Source of the DNA: Paenarthrobacter nitroguajacolicus JCM 14115
GTDB taxonomy: Bacteria > Actinomycetota > Actinomycetes > Actinomycetales > Micrococcaceae
Reading direction: 5' to 3'
Length of the DNA stretch: 7,760 bases
Assembly: GCA_001313365.1 (NCBI GenBank)
Contig: BBFS01000145.1
Location: 1 to 7,760, forward strand
Positions 1-6,543 of the stretch are shown here, one piece after another. Numbering within the stretch: position 1 is the stretch's first letter; each line of letters starts with the position of its first letter. The position numbers and the translations under genes were made by a program. The notes under the pieces were generated by a model. That model was not told where the DNA came from. It made no database searches and saw only the letters and a program-made list of their open reading frames with translations.

Positions 1-52
1 TTGTGCGCGTTTTGGGCGGTCAAAACGCGCACAAATGCGACTCAGTTGGGTT
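1..52. repeat. Hairpin repeat copy 1, probable marR terminator
   Basis: TTGTGCGCGTTTTG (1-14) and CAAAACGCGCACAA (21-34) form a perfect 14-bp stem around the loop GGCGGT. Immediately to the right, TGCGACTCAGTTGGGT (36-51) contains, on the minus strand, the TGA stop codon of the marR-type gene. The order TCAAAACG, eight bases, TGCGACTYAGTTGGGT recurs with identical spacing at 6494-6525 beside another minus-strand gene. A role as a rho-independent or bidirectional terminator is inferred from position and structure. The window edge cuts the element: if the stem continues as in copy 2, the bases just left of position 1 should read CCCAACTGAGTCGCAT. Confidence 0.75.
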
Positions 53-589
53 CGGGTTGGGTGGCTTCCTCGCGCGCTGCCAAAGTGGCTTCCACCATGT
101 CCGTCATGAACCGGGTGACAAGCTCCAGTTCCTCGGGGGGGCTGTAAGCGGCCATGGCCTTGCCCATGCGGATAGCCAGCGGCATGAACATGGCGCTGCC
201 ATCCCGGTAAGCTTTGGGCGTCATCTGCAACTGGACTTGCCGCCGGTCGGTGCCAAGACGTTCGCGTACTACGTGCCCCGATGCATGCAGGCGATCAACC
301 AACGCAGTGGTGGCGGGGGGGAGCTGAGCCGGAGTTCGGCGCGGAGAACACCAGGCGTGACCACTTTGCCCGCCGCCGTGTGGCGCATGATGACGGCGAG
401 TGCGTTCAAGTCCGTGCGGTGCATGTCGTTCCGCCCACCTGCGGCGTCCACGTAGTGGTTGGCTTCGAGGGTGAAGTCCTGGAGGAGCCGCACAAGTTCC
501 TGGGGGGGAGCTGCGGTCTCGGGGCGGTTCGTATCCTGGCCCGTTTCCGGGCGGCTCGCCTCAGGGCGAGGGACTGTTGAGTCCGACAT
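42..589 (-). CDS. MarR-family transcriptional regulator (frameshifted as given)
   Basis: This is a winged-helix DNA-binding repressor of about 180 residues once the frame is repaired. The ATG at 589 has a strong GGAGGG ribosome site seven bases upstream. A poorly conserved, Pro/Glu-rich N-terminus of about 30 residues leads into ELVRLLQDFTLEANHY (first dimerisation helix). The helix-turn-helix then runs from TDLNALAVIM through LSSPATTALVDRL to SGHVVRERLGTDRRQVQLQMT, where the DRR wing is typical of MarR proteins. The C-terminal dimerisation helices end PEPN-stop. The frame breaks inside the recognition helix at the C7 tract 315-321 (plus-strand G7). Removing two bases restores LSSPATTALVDRL, the family consensus. 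Two other seven-base tracts (135-141, 502-508) add in-frame prolines. It is divergent from the MMPL exporter at 761, which it probably represses through the palindrome at 695-723. The inducing ligand cannot be read from the sequence. Confidence 0.93.
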
Positions 590-685
590 GTCCGCCCTCC
601 TGCCAGCGTCGTCTCGTATTTACTGCCTTCCGGATATTACTCCCAGCTGTAGGGGGATTCCGGCATTCGCTTCCCCCCCGCGCTC

Positions 686-714
686 TTGGAATAGTTCCAT
701 CATAGAGATAATCT
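686..714 (+). promoter_or_regulatory. Candidate promoter of the MMPL gene
   Basis: TTGGAA (686-691) resembles a -35 box. It lies 17 bp upstream of TAATCT (709-714), and GATAAT (707-712) overlaps as an alternative -10. The -10 lies in the spacer and right arm of the inverted repeat at 695-723, so a bound dimer would block polymerase. Start-site mapping is not possible from sequence alone. Confidence 0.45.
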
Positions 715-723
715 ATGATGGAA
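695..723. promoter_or_regulatory. Perfect 12-bp inverted repeat, probable MarR operator
   Basis: TTCCATCATAGA (695-706) and TCTATGATGGAA (712-723) are exact reverse complements separated by five bases (GATAA). The repeat is AT-rich in a GC-rich genome, ends 37 bp before the MMPL start codon and lies between a MarR gene and its divergent neighbour. MarR dimers bind palindromes of this size, so the assignment is strong by position but remains inference. Transcribed, it could also form a hairpin, but no U-tract follows. Confidence 0.75.
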
Positions 724-760
724 TAAAGCCCCCTGAAGCATCCCCGGAGAAGAAGGACTC

Positions 761-2945
761 ATGAACTCGCAGAAAGTACCGTTCTGGCTGCGCTGGCTGG
801 TGCCCGTGGTGCTGGTCATTACGTGGCTCGGCATCGCAGGCATTGGCGGCCCCCACCTTTGGGCGACTGGAGGAGGTCTCCTCAAACGACCAGGCGTCAT
901 TCCTTCCCGCCGGTGCCGAGGCCACGGAAGCTGGCGACTGGCAGGCCAAGTTCCGGGACTCCGAAGAGATTCCGGCCGTGGTCATCGTGGAGAACGACAC
1001 CGCCTTCACCCCCGGCTCAGCTGGGCGAAGCAGCCCAACTGAAAGCCGACATTGAGGCGCTCAAGCTGGGGAGCGCCGTCGTCGGGCCTATTCCGTCTGA
1101 AGACGGCAAAGCCGTCCAGTTCATTGTTCCCATGGCGTCTTCCGATGAGCTTCGGGAGAAAGTCCAGGAGCTGCGCGACGTCGTGCAGCCCGGCGCGCCG
1201 GACGGAATGCAGGCGTTCGTCACTGGGCCCGCCGGCCTGACCGCCGACCTCGTCAACGCGTTCGGCGGGATCGACGGCATTCTGCTGTTGGTTGCCTTGG
1301 TGCCGTGTTCGTGATCCTGCTGCTGGTTTACCGCTCCGTGGTGCTGCCGCTGGCGGTGCTGTTCACCTCGGTCTTCGCCTTGTGTGCCGCGATTCTGCTG
1401 GTGTTCGGCATGGCCAAGCTCGGCTGGATCCAACTGAACGGCCAGAGCCAAGGCATCCTTTCAATTCTTGTGATTGGTGCGGCCACCGACTACGCGCTGC
1501 TGTATGTTGCGAGGTTCCGTGAAGCCCTGACCCACACCACTAACCGCACGCAGGCGGTCATCACGGCTTGGAAGGCATCGTTCGAACCAATTCTTGCCTC
1601 TGGTGCCACCGTGATCATCGCCCTACTCTGCCTGCTCTTCTCGGACCTGAACTCCAACAAGGCCCTGGGTCCTGTGGCGGCTGCCGGTATCCTCTGCTCC
1701 CTGTTCGCCGCGCTCACACTTCTGCCCGCGTTGATGGCTTTGCTTGGGCGGGCCGCCTTCTGGCCCTTCCGGCCCAAGCTGCTGCCCGACGACGAACGCG
1801 AACCTGAGATTGTCACCGGACTTGAGGGGCAAAAGGGTCTGTGGCGCGCCACGGGTCGACTGGTCTCGAAGCGGCCGCGCGTCGTGTGGGTGGCTTCGGT
1901 CCTGCTGCTGCTTGCCGCTTCGACCGGCTTGATGCAATTGAAAGCTAACGGCGTTCCGCAAACGGACGTCATTCTCTCTGCTTCCGACGCCGTCGACGGC
2001 CAGGAAGCGCTGGCGCGCCACTTCGACGCCGGCAGCGGCAGCCCCCCGCCGTCGTGGTCGCTTCCGAAGGTGCCGCGCAGCAGGTGCTGGAGAAGGTCAA
2101 GGCAGCCGACGGCGTGGGCGACGCCTATCTGCTGGCCGACGGTAATGTCCCGATCACGGGCGCCCCCGGGACTCCTGCTGACCCGGCTGTCCGCGATGGC
2201 AGGGTTCTGATCAACGCCACGTTGAACTCGGCTGCAGATTCGATTGAAGCAGAAGAAGCGGTGAAGTCGCTGCGGGTGGCTGTTAAGGATGCCGACGCCG
2301 ATGCTTTGGTAGGTGGAGTCACGGCCACCGCGCTGGATACCAACACCACTGCGCAACGCGACCTGGTGGTCATCATTCCCATTGTGTTGGTGGTCATCCT
2401 CTTCATCTTGATGCTGCTGCTGCGATCCGTGGTGGCGCCGGTGCTGCTGGTGCTCTCCGTGGTGCTTTCGTACGGTGCCGCGATGGGTGTTTCAGCGTGG
2501 GTCTTCAATGGAGTCTTCGGATTTTCCGGCGCCGACGCTACCGTGCCGCTTTTCGGCTTCGTGTTCCTGGTAGCCCTTGGCGTGGATTACAACATCTTCC
2601 TGATGAGTCGTGTCCGTGAAGAGTCGTTGAAGCATGGGACACGTCCGGGAATCCTGCGGGGGATTGGCTGTTACCGGCGGTGTCATTACCTCTGCCGGCG
2701 TGGTCCTGGCCGCTACGTTCGCGGCCCTTGGTGTCATCCCCCCCATCATGTTCCTGGTCCAGCTCGCGTTTATTGTGGCGTTCGGTGTGCTGCTGGATAC
2801 GGTGCTGGTTCGCTCCCTGCTGGTTCCTGCGCTTGCCTACGACATCGGCAGCAAGATCTGGTGGCCGGGGAAGCTGGCACGTGAGTCTTCGTCGGCGCCG
2901 GTCGCTCCGCGCGAGGAGGAAGAGGCGTCGGTGGGGGGGCGGTGA
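761..2945 (+). CDS. MMPL-family (YdfJ-type) RND exporter, frameshifted as given
   Basis: Inner-membrane exporter of the MMPL branch of the RND superfamily, about 725 residues when repaired, the usual YdfJ length. ATG at 761 follows AGAAGGA. One N-terminal helix (PFWLRWLVPVVLVITWLGIA) precedes an extracytoplasmic loop with the family phrase LPAGAEATEA. A helix bundle carrying GAATDYALLYVARFREAL follows, then TM7, a second loop, and a second bundle carrying GVDYNIFLMSRVREES. The two Asp-Tyr pairs match the proton-relay residues known from MmpL3. The tail is short and Glu-rich, with none of the long extensions of mycobacterial MmpL proteins. Frame repairs needed: 850-854 (C5 for C4), 1009-1013 (C5 for C4), about 1299-1303 (one G missing before GCCGTG), 2042-2047 (C6 for C4) and 2668-2672 (G5 for G4). 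The C7 at 2738-2744 probably adds one proline. The substrate is unknown; drug or lipid export is typical of the family. Confidence 0.94.
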
Positions 2946-2951
2946 TTTCGG

Positions 2952-2980
2952 CCTGCCCGGCCTCAGCTGGTGAGGGCAGG
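2952..2980 (+). terminator. Bulged hairpin after the MMPL gene
   Basis: CCTGC (2952-2956) pairs with GCAGG (2976-2980). After a four-base left bulge (CCGG), CCTCA (2961-2965) pairs with TGAGG (2971-2975) around a GCTGG loop. It begins six bases after the MMPL stop. No U-tract follows, so it may be a weak terminator or an RNA-stabilising end. Confidence 0.4.
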
Positions 2981-3046
2981 GCGGCGCTCCAGCACCATGG
3001 CGTCGCGCCATCAATTCCGCGCACTGAGACGGGTTTGGACCACGCT

Positions 3047-3079
3047 CTTGCCCATGGCAGCGTGTTCCCCATGGGCAAG
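3047..3079 (+). promoter_or_regulatory. Inverted repeat enclosing the start codon of the PPOX-like gene
   Basis: CTTGCCCATGG (3047-3057) and CCATGGGCAAG (3069-3079) are perfect 11-bp complements around an 11-base loop. The right arm holds the ATG at 3071-3073. In an mRNA starting upstream, this hairpin would bury the start codon. There is no clear Shine-Dalgarno sequence in the loop (CAGCGTGTTCC). It could be a translational control element, a DNA operator, or chance. Confidence 0.45.
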
Positions 3080-3647
3080 GTCTACGGGGGGGCAATCGAT
3101 GAGCGATTGAGCAAGTTTATTGAACAACAGGTGGTCTTCTTCGTTGCGACCGCTCCGCTGTCCAGCGACGGGCACGTCAATGTATCTCCCCGCGGCTTCC
3201 GGGCACGTTCGCTGTCCTTGATTCGCATACGTTTGCTTGGCTTGATGTCACTGGCAGCGGGAGCGAGACGATAGCCCATTTGCGGGAGAACGGCCGGATT
3301 ACCGTCATGTTTTGCGCCTTTGACGGGCGCCCGAACATCGTCCGACTCCACGGGACAGGGCGCGTCGTCACCCGCTATGACCCTGACTTCAAAAATCTTG
3401 CCCAGCGCTTCGATAACAAACCCGGTGCGAGGGCCGTCATTGTTGTTGACGTCCACCGTGTTTCGGATTCATGCGGGTGGGGGGGTGTTCCCTTGATGAG
3501 CTTTGAAGGTCACCGCGATTTGTTAGATCCGTACTTTGAACGCAAGGCACTGACGGCAGCGCCGACTACCGGATCACCAAGAACCGCACGAGCATTGATG
3601 GCCTTGCCGCCTACGACTTTGACCCTGCTGAACCGGCGGACGCCTAA
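3071..3647 (+). CDS. Pyridoxamine 5'-phosphate oxidase-like flavin protein (frameshifted as given)
   Basis: Cytoplasmic FMN-binding split-barrel protein of about 190 residues after repair. It begins MGKVYG-AIDERLSKFIEQQ and continues VFFVATAPLSSDGHVNVSPRG, the hallmark opening of this subgroup. Then follow FAWLDVTGSGSETIAHL, RITVMFCAFDGRPNIVRLHG, a C-G-W-G-VPLMSF-G-RDLL segment, and a tail ending SIDGLAAYDFDPAEPADA-stop (TAA 3645-3647). Members are named after the vitamin B6 oxidase, but this small subgroup is not shown to make pyridoxal phosphate and many are general flavin or F420-type reductases, so the reaction is left open. Frame repairs: about 3199-3200 (TTCCGGG should read TTCCCGGG, one C missing) and 3546-3547 (AAGGC should read AAGGGC, one G missing). 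G7 tracts at 3086-3092 and 3479-3485 each appear to add one in-frame glycine relative to the family pattern. It converges with the membrane gene ending at 3655, seven bases away. Confidence 0.9.
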
Positions 3648-3654
3648 CACCCGG

Positions 3655-4501
3655 TCAGCGGTGCTCAGCGGTTACCTCGTTCTGCGTATGCTCCTGCTTC
3701 AGCCTGTCCTGTGAGCGCCGTACGGTTCGTCGTTTTCGTTTCGGTTCAGCCTGACCGTTGAAGGGCGGGCGCGGTTGGCCTAGTCGCGGGCCGCTCCAAT
3801 AGCGTCCGCCCAGGAGAACCCCCCGGCCATGGTGCCGTAAGCCCACACGTACAGGAGAGCTGATTGACCATTGATGGTGGTCAGGAAAGCCAAGAGGCAG
3901 AATTCGGCGGCAGGTATGACCAGGAGCAGCACGTTCCTGGTCAGAAATGATGGTGGGAAGCGGAAGAAGGCCCAGCCACAGACTAAGGAGCCCACCAGAA
4001 CGGCGGCGACCGGCGCCGTCGGCGTTTCGAAAGCGAGGTGTGCCAGGCCGCATCCCAAGACGAAGACAATGCAGGCAGCATTGATCAGCGCGATGTCCCG
4101 GCCGCCGGTGTAGCCTGAACTTCCCCCATTGTTGTCGTCACGTATTTGTCTTGCGTCGGGTCCTGAACGCTTGCCCGACCAGGGGGGGTATCCGCTGGCG
4201 ATTATGCCAGCCCAAAAACCCAAGAATCCTGAGCCACCAACGGGGGGGATCCCCCAGAGCATCCTGAGCCTGAGGCAAAGGAATCGAAATCATGAACAAC
4301 GCGCAGTGCATCACGAAGAAAGCACGGCCGGATCGCTGGACCACGCGGTACAGGAAGAACGTGTAAGCGGCCCCCCGCGGCGAAGAACGGAGATGCCCCA
4401 AGCAGGGTGCTGTGGGCCATCCATATAAAGGAGGCCACGATGCCCAGGATTATCCCGCCGAATAACAACATCCGGCCGGACCATTGGTTCAACTTCTTCA
4501 C
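3655..4501 (-). CDS. Tandem membrane protein A, two four-helix halves (frameshifted as given)
   Basis: I do not recognise a named family. Repaired, it is about 280 residues. It starts at GTG 4501 as MKKLNQWS, the same opening and leader as its neighbour at 5332. Half one has about four hydrophobic helices, including MAHSTLLGAS and YTFFLYRVVQRSGRAF, and ends SGYPWSGKRSG. A polar linker of about 25 residues (PDARQIRDDNNGGSSGYTGG) leads to half two: DIALINAACIVFVLGCGLAH, TPTAPVAAVLV, ARG/Phe-rich FFRFPPS, then WAYGTMAG and LLGGRYWSGPRLG. It closes with a basic tail (PKRKRRTVRRSQ). The linker and both flanking helices are read in one open frame (about 3780-4262), so the fusion of halves is directly visible here. 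Frame repairs: 4371-4376 (G6 for G5 on this strand), 4251-4255 (G5 for G4) and 3819-3824 (G6 for G4). Tracts at 4182-4188 and 4242-4248 add in-frame prolines. Its start lies 31 bases after the upstream paralogue's stop, so both are probably one transcript. Confidence 0.8.
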
Positions 4502-4532
4502 TTCAGTACTACCCCCCGGACAAGCATAAGTC

Positions 4533-5332
4533 CTACAGTGTTTGCTTTTGTTTCTGCTTCTGCTTGGACCGCGGCTTCCGTTTCCGTTTTCGCCGACGCT
4601 TGGCTTGTACGTTGAACGGTGGCCTGGGTTCGCCGATCTTGGGCCCACTCCAGTACCGCCCACCTAACAAGATGCCGGCGAGGGTGCCATACGCCCACGC
4701 AAACGGTAGGGCCTGCTGGCCGGTATTGCCGCCCACGAAAATCAGCAGAAAGAACTCGACGGGTATGACCAGAAGGAGCATGTTCCTGGCCTGAAGCGAT
4801 GGCGGGAAGCGGAACAAAGCCCAGCCCGCAACCAGGGCAGCAGTTAGCACGGCAGCGACTGGCGCCGTCGGAGATTGAAGGGCGAGGTGGGCGACGCCGA
4901 TTCCCATCAGGACGATGGCGCAGGCAGCGTTGATCAACGCAATGTGCAAGCCCCCCCTGTGAAACCCTCGCTGTTGCGTTCACGCTTCTGAGCAACTTCG
5001 GAACCGGAGCGCTTTCCTGACCACTTGTATCCACCGGCAACTGCTCCTGCAATGACCCCCAAGGACCATGACGCAGCTGCCGGAACGTCCAGACCATCCT
5101 CGACGGCGAGTAAGGAGTATAGGACGAGGACCATAGCGAAGTGCATGACCATGGACGCCCGGGCCGAGCGCCACACAACCCGGAAAAGGAAGAACGCGTA
5201 GACGGCTGCCAGAACAAAGAATAAAGATGCCGCAAGCAATACGCTGTGGGCGATCCATACAAAGACTGCCGCAATGACCGCGATCAACCCGCCGTAGAAA
5301 ATTTGCGCCGACCACTGGTTCAACTTCTTCAC
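4533..5332 (-). CDS. Tandem membrane protein B, two four-helix halves (one frameshift)
   Basis: Paralogue of the gene ending at 3655; the family is unknown to me. About 265 residues after repair. The GTG start at 5332 opens MKKLNQWSAQ and is chosen because the paralogue uses the same codon in the same 20-base context. Half one (helices around YGGLIAVIAAVFVWIAHS, SLFFVLAAVYAFFLFRVVW, MVMHFAMVLVLYSLL and SLGVIAGAVAGG) ends YKWSGKRSG. The linker SEVAQKRERNSEGFTGG is rich in charge. Half two begins HIALINAACAIVLMGIGVAH, has VAAVLTAALVAGWALFRFP and ARNMLLLVIPVEFFLLIF, and ends LLGGRYWSGPKIG. The tail is strongly basic and repetitive: KRRRKRKRKPRSKQKQKQKQ. The single repair is at 4951-4957 (G7 on this strand, should be G5), without which half one would end GGACTLR-stop. 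The basic tail after the last helix suggests a cytoplasmic C-terminus by the positive-inside rule. TAGGGT about 35 bases upstream is a possible -10 box. Confidence 0.82.
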
Positions 5333-5397
5333 TTCGCCATTACCCCCCCGCGTGTAACCCTAGTTCAAGGGCTCGTGCATGGCCGCTCCGGCCCGTA

Positions 5398-5412
5398 GCT
5401 GGCTCGGCCAGC
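5398..5412 (-). terminator. Short hairpin after pheA
   Basis: GCTGGC (5398-5403) and GCCAGC (5407-5412) form a six-base GC-rich stem with a TCG loop, eight bases past the pheA stop codon at 5420. No U-tract follows on the minus strand. It may separate pheA from the membrane gene pair that starts at 5332, but evidence is only structural. Confidence 0.3.
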
Positions 5413-5419
5413 AGCGTCT

Positions 5420-6288
5420 TCAGGCGGTGACGGTGTTCCTCTCGCGGTAACCGTCTGCGGCATAAACGCCGAGCACCCGGACCTCCGTGGTGAAGAACTC
5501 CAGTTCTTCCAAGGCCCGGCGGAGTCGAGCGTCCTCAGGATGCCCTTCGACGTCGGAAAGGAACATGGTGGCAGCGAACTCATCTCCCACCATGTAGCTT
5601 TCCAGTCGCGTCATGTTGAGGCCGTTGGTCGCAAAGCCGCCTAGGGCCTTGTAAAGGGCAGAGGGAACGTTGCGTACGCGGAAAACGAAACTGGTGATCG
5701 CAGGACCGGGCAATTCTTCCTTGCTGGGAAGCTCTCGCTCACGGGCCAGAACAACAAAGCGCGTGGTGTTGGTGGGATCATCCTCCACTCCCGAGGCCAG
5801 GACTTCAAGGCCGTACAGGCCAGCGGCGAGCGGCGGTGCGAGGGACAGTTTGCGGGGGATCGTTCCAGTCCCTGACTTCCCGGGCTGAGCCCGCGGTGTC
5901 ACCGGCGATGACAGGTTTGAGGCCGGCTCCCGAATGATCCGGCGGCATTGTCCGAGTGCGTGGATGTGGCTGTGGACCTCCGTGGCGCCCTCGATGGTGC
6001 TTCCCGGAATGCCCAAAAGGTCGAAACGAATGGGCAGGAAATACTCGCCCACGATCTGCAGCTTCGACTGGGGGGGAGGAGGACATGGATGTCAGCCACA
6101 CGTCCGGCGATGGAGTTCTCAATCGGAATCATGGCCAGATCGACTTCGCCAGTGGATACCAGTTCAAAGGCGTCCTCAAAGCTGGCGCACGGAACGCTTT
6201 CGAGTTCGGGAAACATTTCCTTGCACGCGAGATCCGAATTGGCTCCGGGCTCACCTTGGTACGCTATCTTCTGGGCCATGATGCTCAT
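5420..6288 (-). CDS. pheA: Prephenate dehydratase (frameshifted as given)
   Basis: Converts prephenate to phenylpyruvate with loss of water and CO2, the last step specific to phenylalanine synthesis. About 288 residues repaired, a stand-alone dehydratase with no chorismate mutase domain. The catalytic domain starts IAYQGEPGANSDLA, continues SFEDAFELV and MIPIENSIAGRVADIHVLLP, and contains NTTRFVVLARE with the essential Thr-Arg-Phe motif. The C-terminal ACT domain (ITSFVFRVRNVPSALYKAL, LNMTRLESYMVG, DVEGHPEDARLRRALEELEFF) is the phenylalanine feedback sensor. The ATG at 6288 (MSIMAQKIAYQG) or at 6279 is possible; neither has a clear ribosome site. Frame repairs: 6070-6076 (C7 on this strand, should be C5, giving LLPQSKLQIVGEYFLPIRF), about 5927 (one base missing) and 5854-5858 (C5 for C4). 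The last two cancel, so about 23 residues are scrambled inside an otherwise open frame. Confidence 0.96.
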
Positions 6289-6337
6289 CGTTACACGCTG
6301 AGCGCCCGGCCTCCCAACCGCGTCCACCCTGTGACTG

Positions 6338-6467
6338 GTGGGAGTCCTTGCCATTGGCGCAGCCATTTTCGCCAGGTTCGAGCACTCCCTGGACGCCGTC
6401 GGCATAGCCGCATCCGGCGTGATCATCCTGCGACAGCGCTGGCCTTACGCCCGGGAAACTCAACTGA
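6338..6467 (+). pseudogene. Protein-like hydrophobic fragment, possible small membrane protein
   Basis: The plus-strand frame beginning GTG 6338 reads VGVLAIGAAIFARFEH, then SLDAVGIAASGVIIL and RQRWPYAR. Two hydrophobic stretches are separated and followed by charged residues. About 77 per cent of its third codon positions are G or C, higher than first or second positions, as expected of a real gene here. A TGA lies six bases earlier in frame, so no intact start is visible. If the GGG at 6453-6455 is over-called by one, the frame ends YARKLN-stop with AAC TGA (6462-6467). That is exactly how the marR-type gene ends in the first hairpin repeat. It could be the tail of a small gene broken by the same homopolymer errors, a relic, or chance. 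I cannot name a family. Confidence 0.33.
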
Positions 6468-6525
6468 GTCGCAGAAGATGCCGTTCTGAGGGCTCAAAAC
6501 GGCATCTTCTGCGACTTAGTTGGGT
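6461..6525. repeat. Hairpin repeat copy 2, probable bidirectional terminator
   Basis: The 30 bases at 6461-6490 pair with 6493-6522 with one mismatch and one G-T pair, leaving a two-base centre; the pairing can be stretched three bases outward using one more wobble. The right arm carries the same core as positions 20-51 (TCAAAACG, eight bases, TGCGACTYAGTTGGGT). It lies 18 bases beyond the stop codon of the aldehyde dehydrogenase gene (TAA at 6544-6546, minus). The size and symmetry fit a strong terminator serving both strands. Confidence 0.8.
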
Positions 6526-6543
6526 AGAACCGGGGAGGGATGA

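Larger units (their letters stand above)
590..760. promoter_or_regulatory. Divergent marR/MMPL control region
   Basis: This 171-bp space separates the two divergent genes and is clearly AT-richer than its surroundings near 610-640 and 686-725. On the minus strand TAATAT (634-639) is a plausible -10 box for the regulator, but no convincing -35 accompanies it. It also holds a C7 tract at 673-679. The plus-strand promoter and the palindrome are listed separately. Confidence 0.6.
6289..6543. other. Intergenic stretch between pheA and the aldehyde dehydrogenase gene
   Basis: This 255-bp stretch holds the protein-like fragment and hairpin described separately. It must also contain the pheA promoter on the minus strand, but I find no convincing -35/-10 pair there. 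A G-rich GGGAGG lies about 26 bases before the pheA ATG at 6288, too far to act as its ribosome site. Confidence 0.5.

Noticed and set aside
3..455. Plus-strand 150-residue open frame across the marR-type gene
   Set aside because: It is antisense to a clear MarR-family protein, has no family resemblance, and exists because GC-rich DNA leaves long shadow frames.
1490..2356. Minus-strand 288-residue open frame
   Set aside because: It lies wholly opposite the MMPL exporter, whose conserved motifs are on the plus strand; its own sequence is Ser/Arg/Ala-rich and resembles no protein.
2997..3011. ATGGCG-TCG-CGCCAT mini-palindrome before the flavin protein gene
   Set aside because: Six-base stems with three-base loops are common by chance in this composition and nothing places it at a promoter or start.
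4498..5274. Minus-strand 258-residue open frame overlapping membrane protein B
   Set aside because: It is an alternative frame of the same strand; the hydrophobic helices and paralogy are in the other frames, and this one reads as low-complexity Arg/Ser/Pro sequence.
3655..5332. Genuine separate overlapping genes for each four-helix half
   Set aside because: In gene A the linker and helices on both sides share one open frame, and the same linker length is restored in gene B by removing two bases from a G7 tract, so a fused protein is more likely.
5956..6489. Plus-strand 177-residue open frame across the start of pheA
   Set aside because: Most of it is antisense to well-conserved prephenate dehydratase motifs. 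Only the different frame from 6338 onward looks protein-like.
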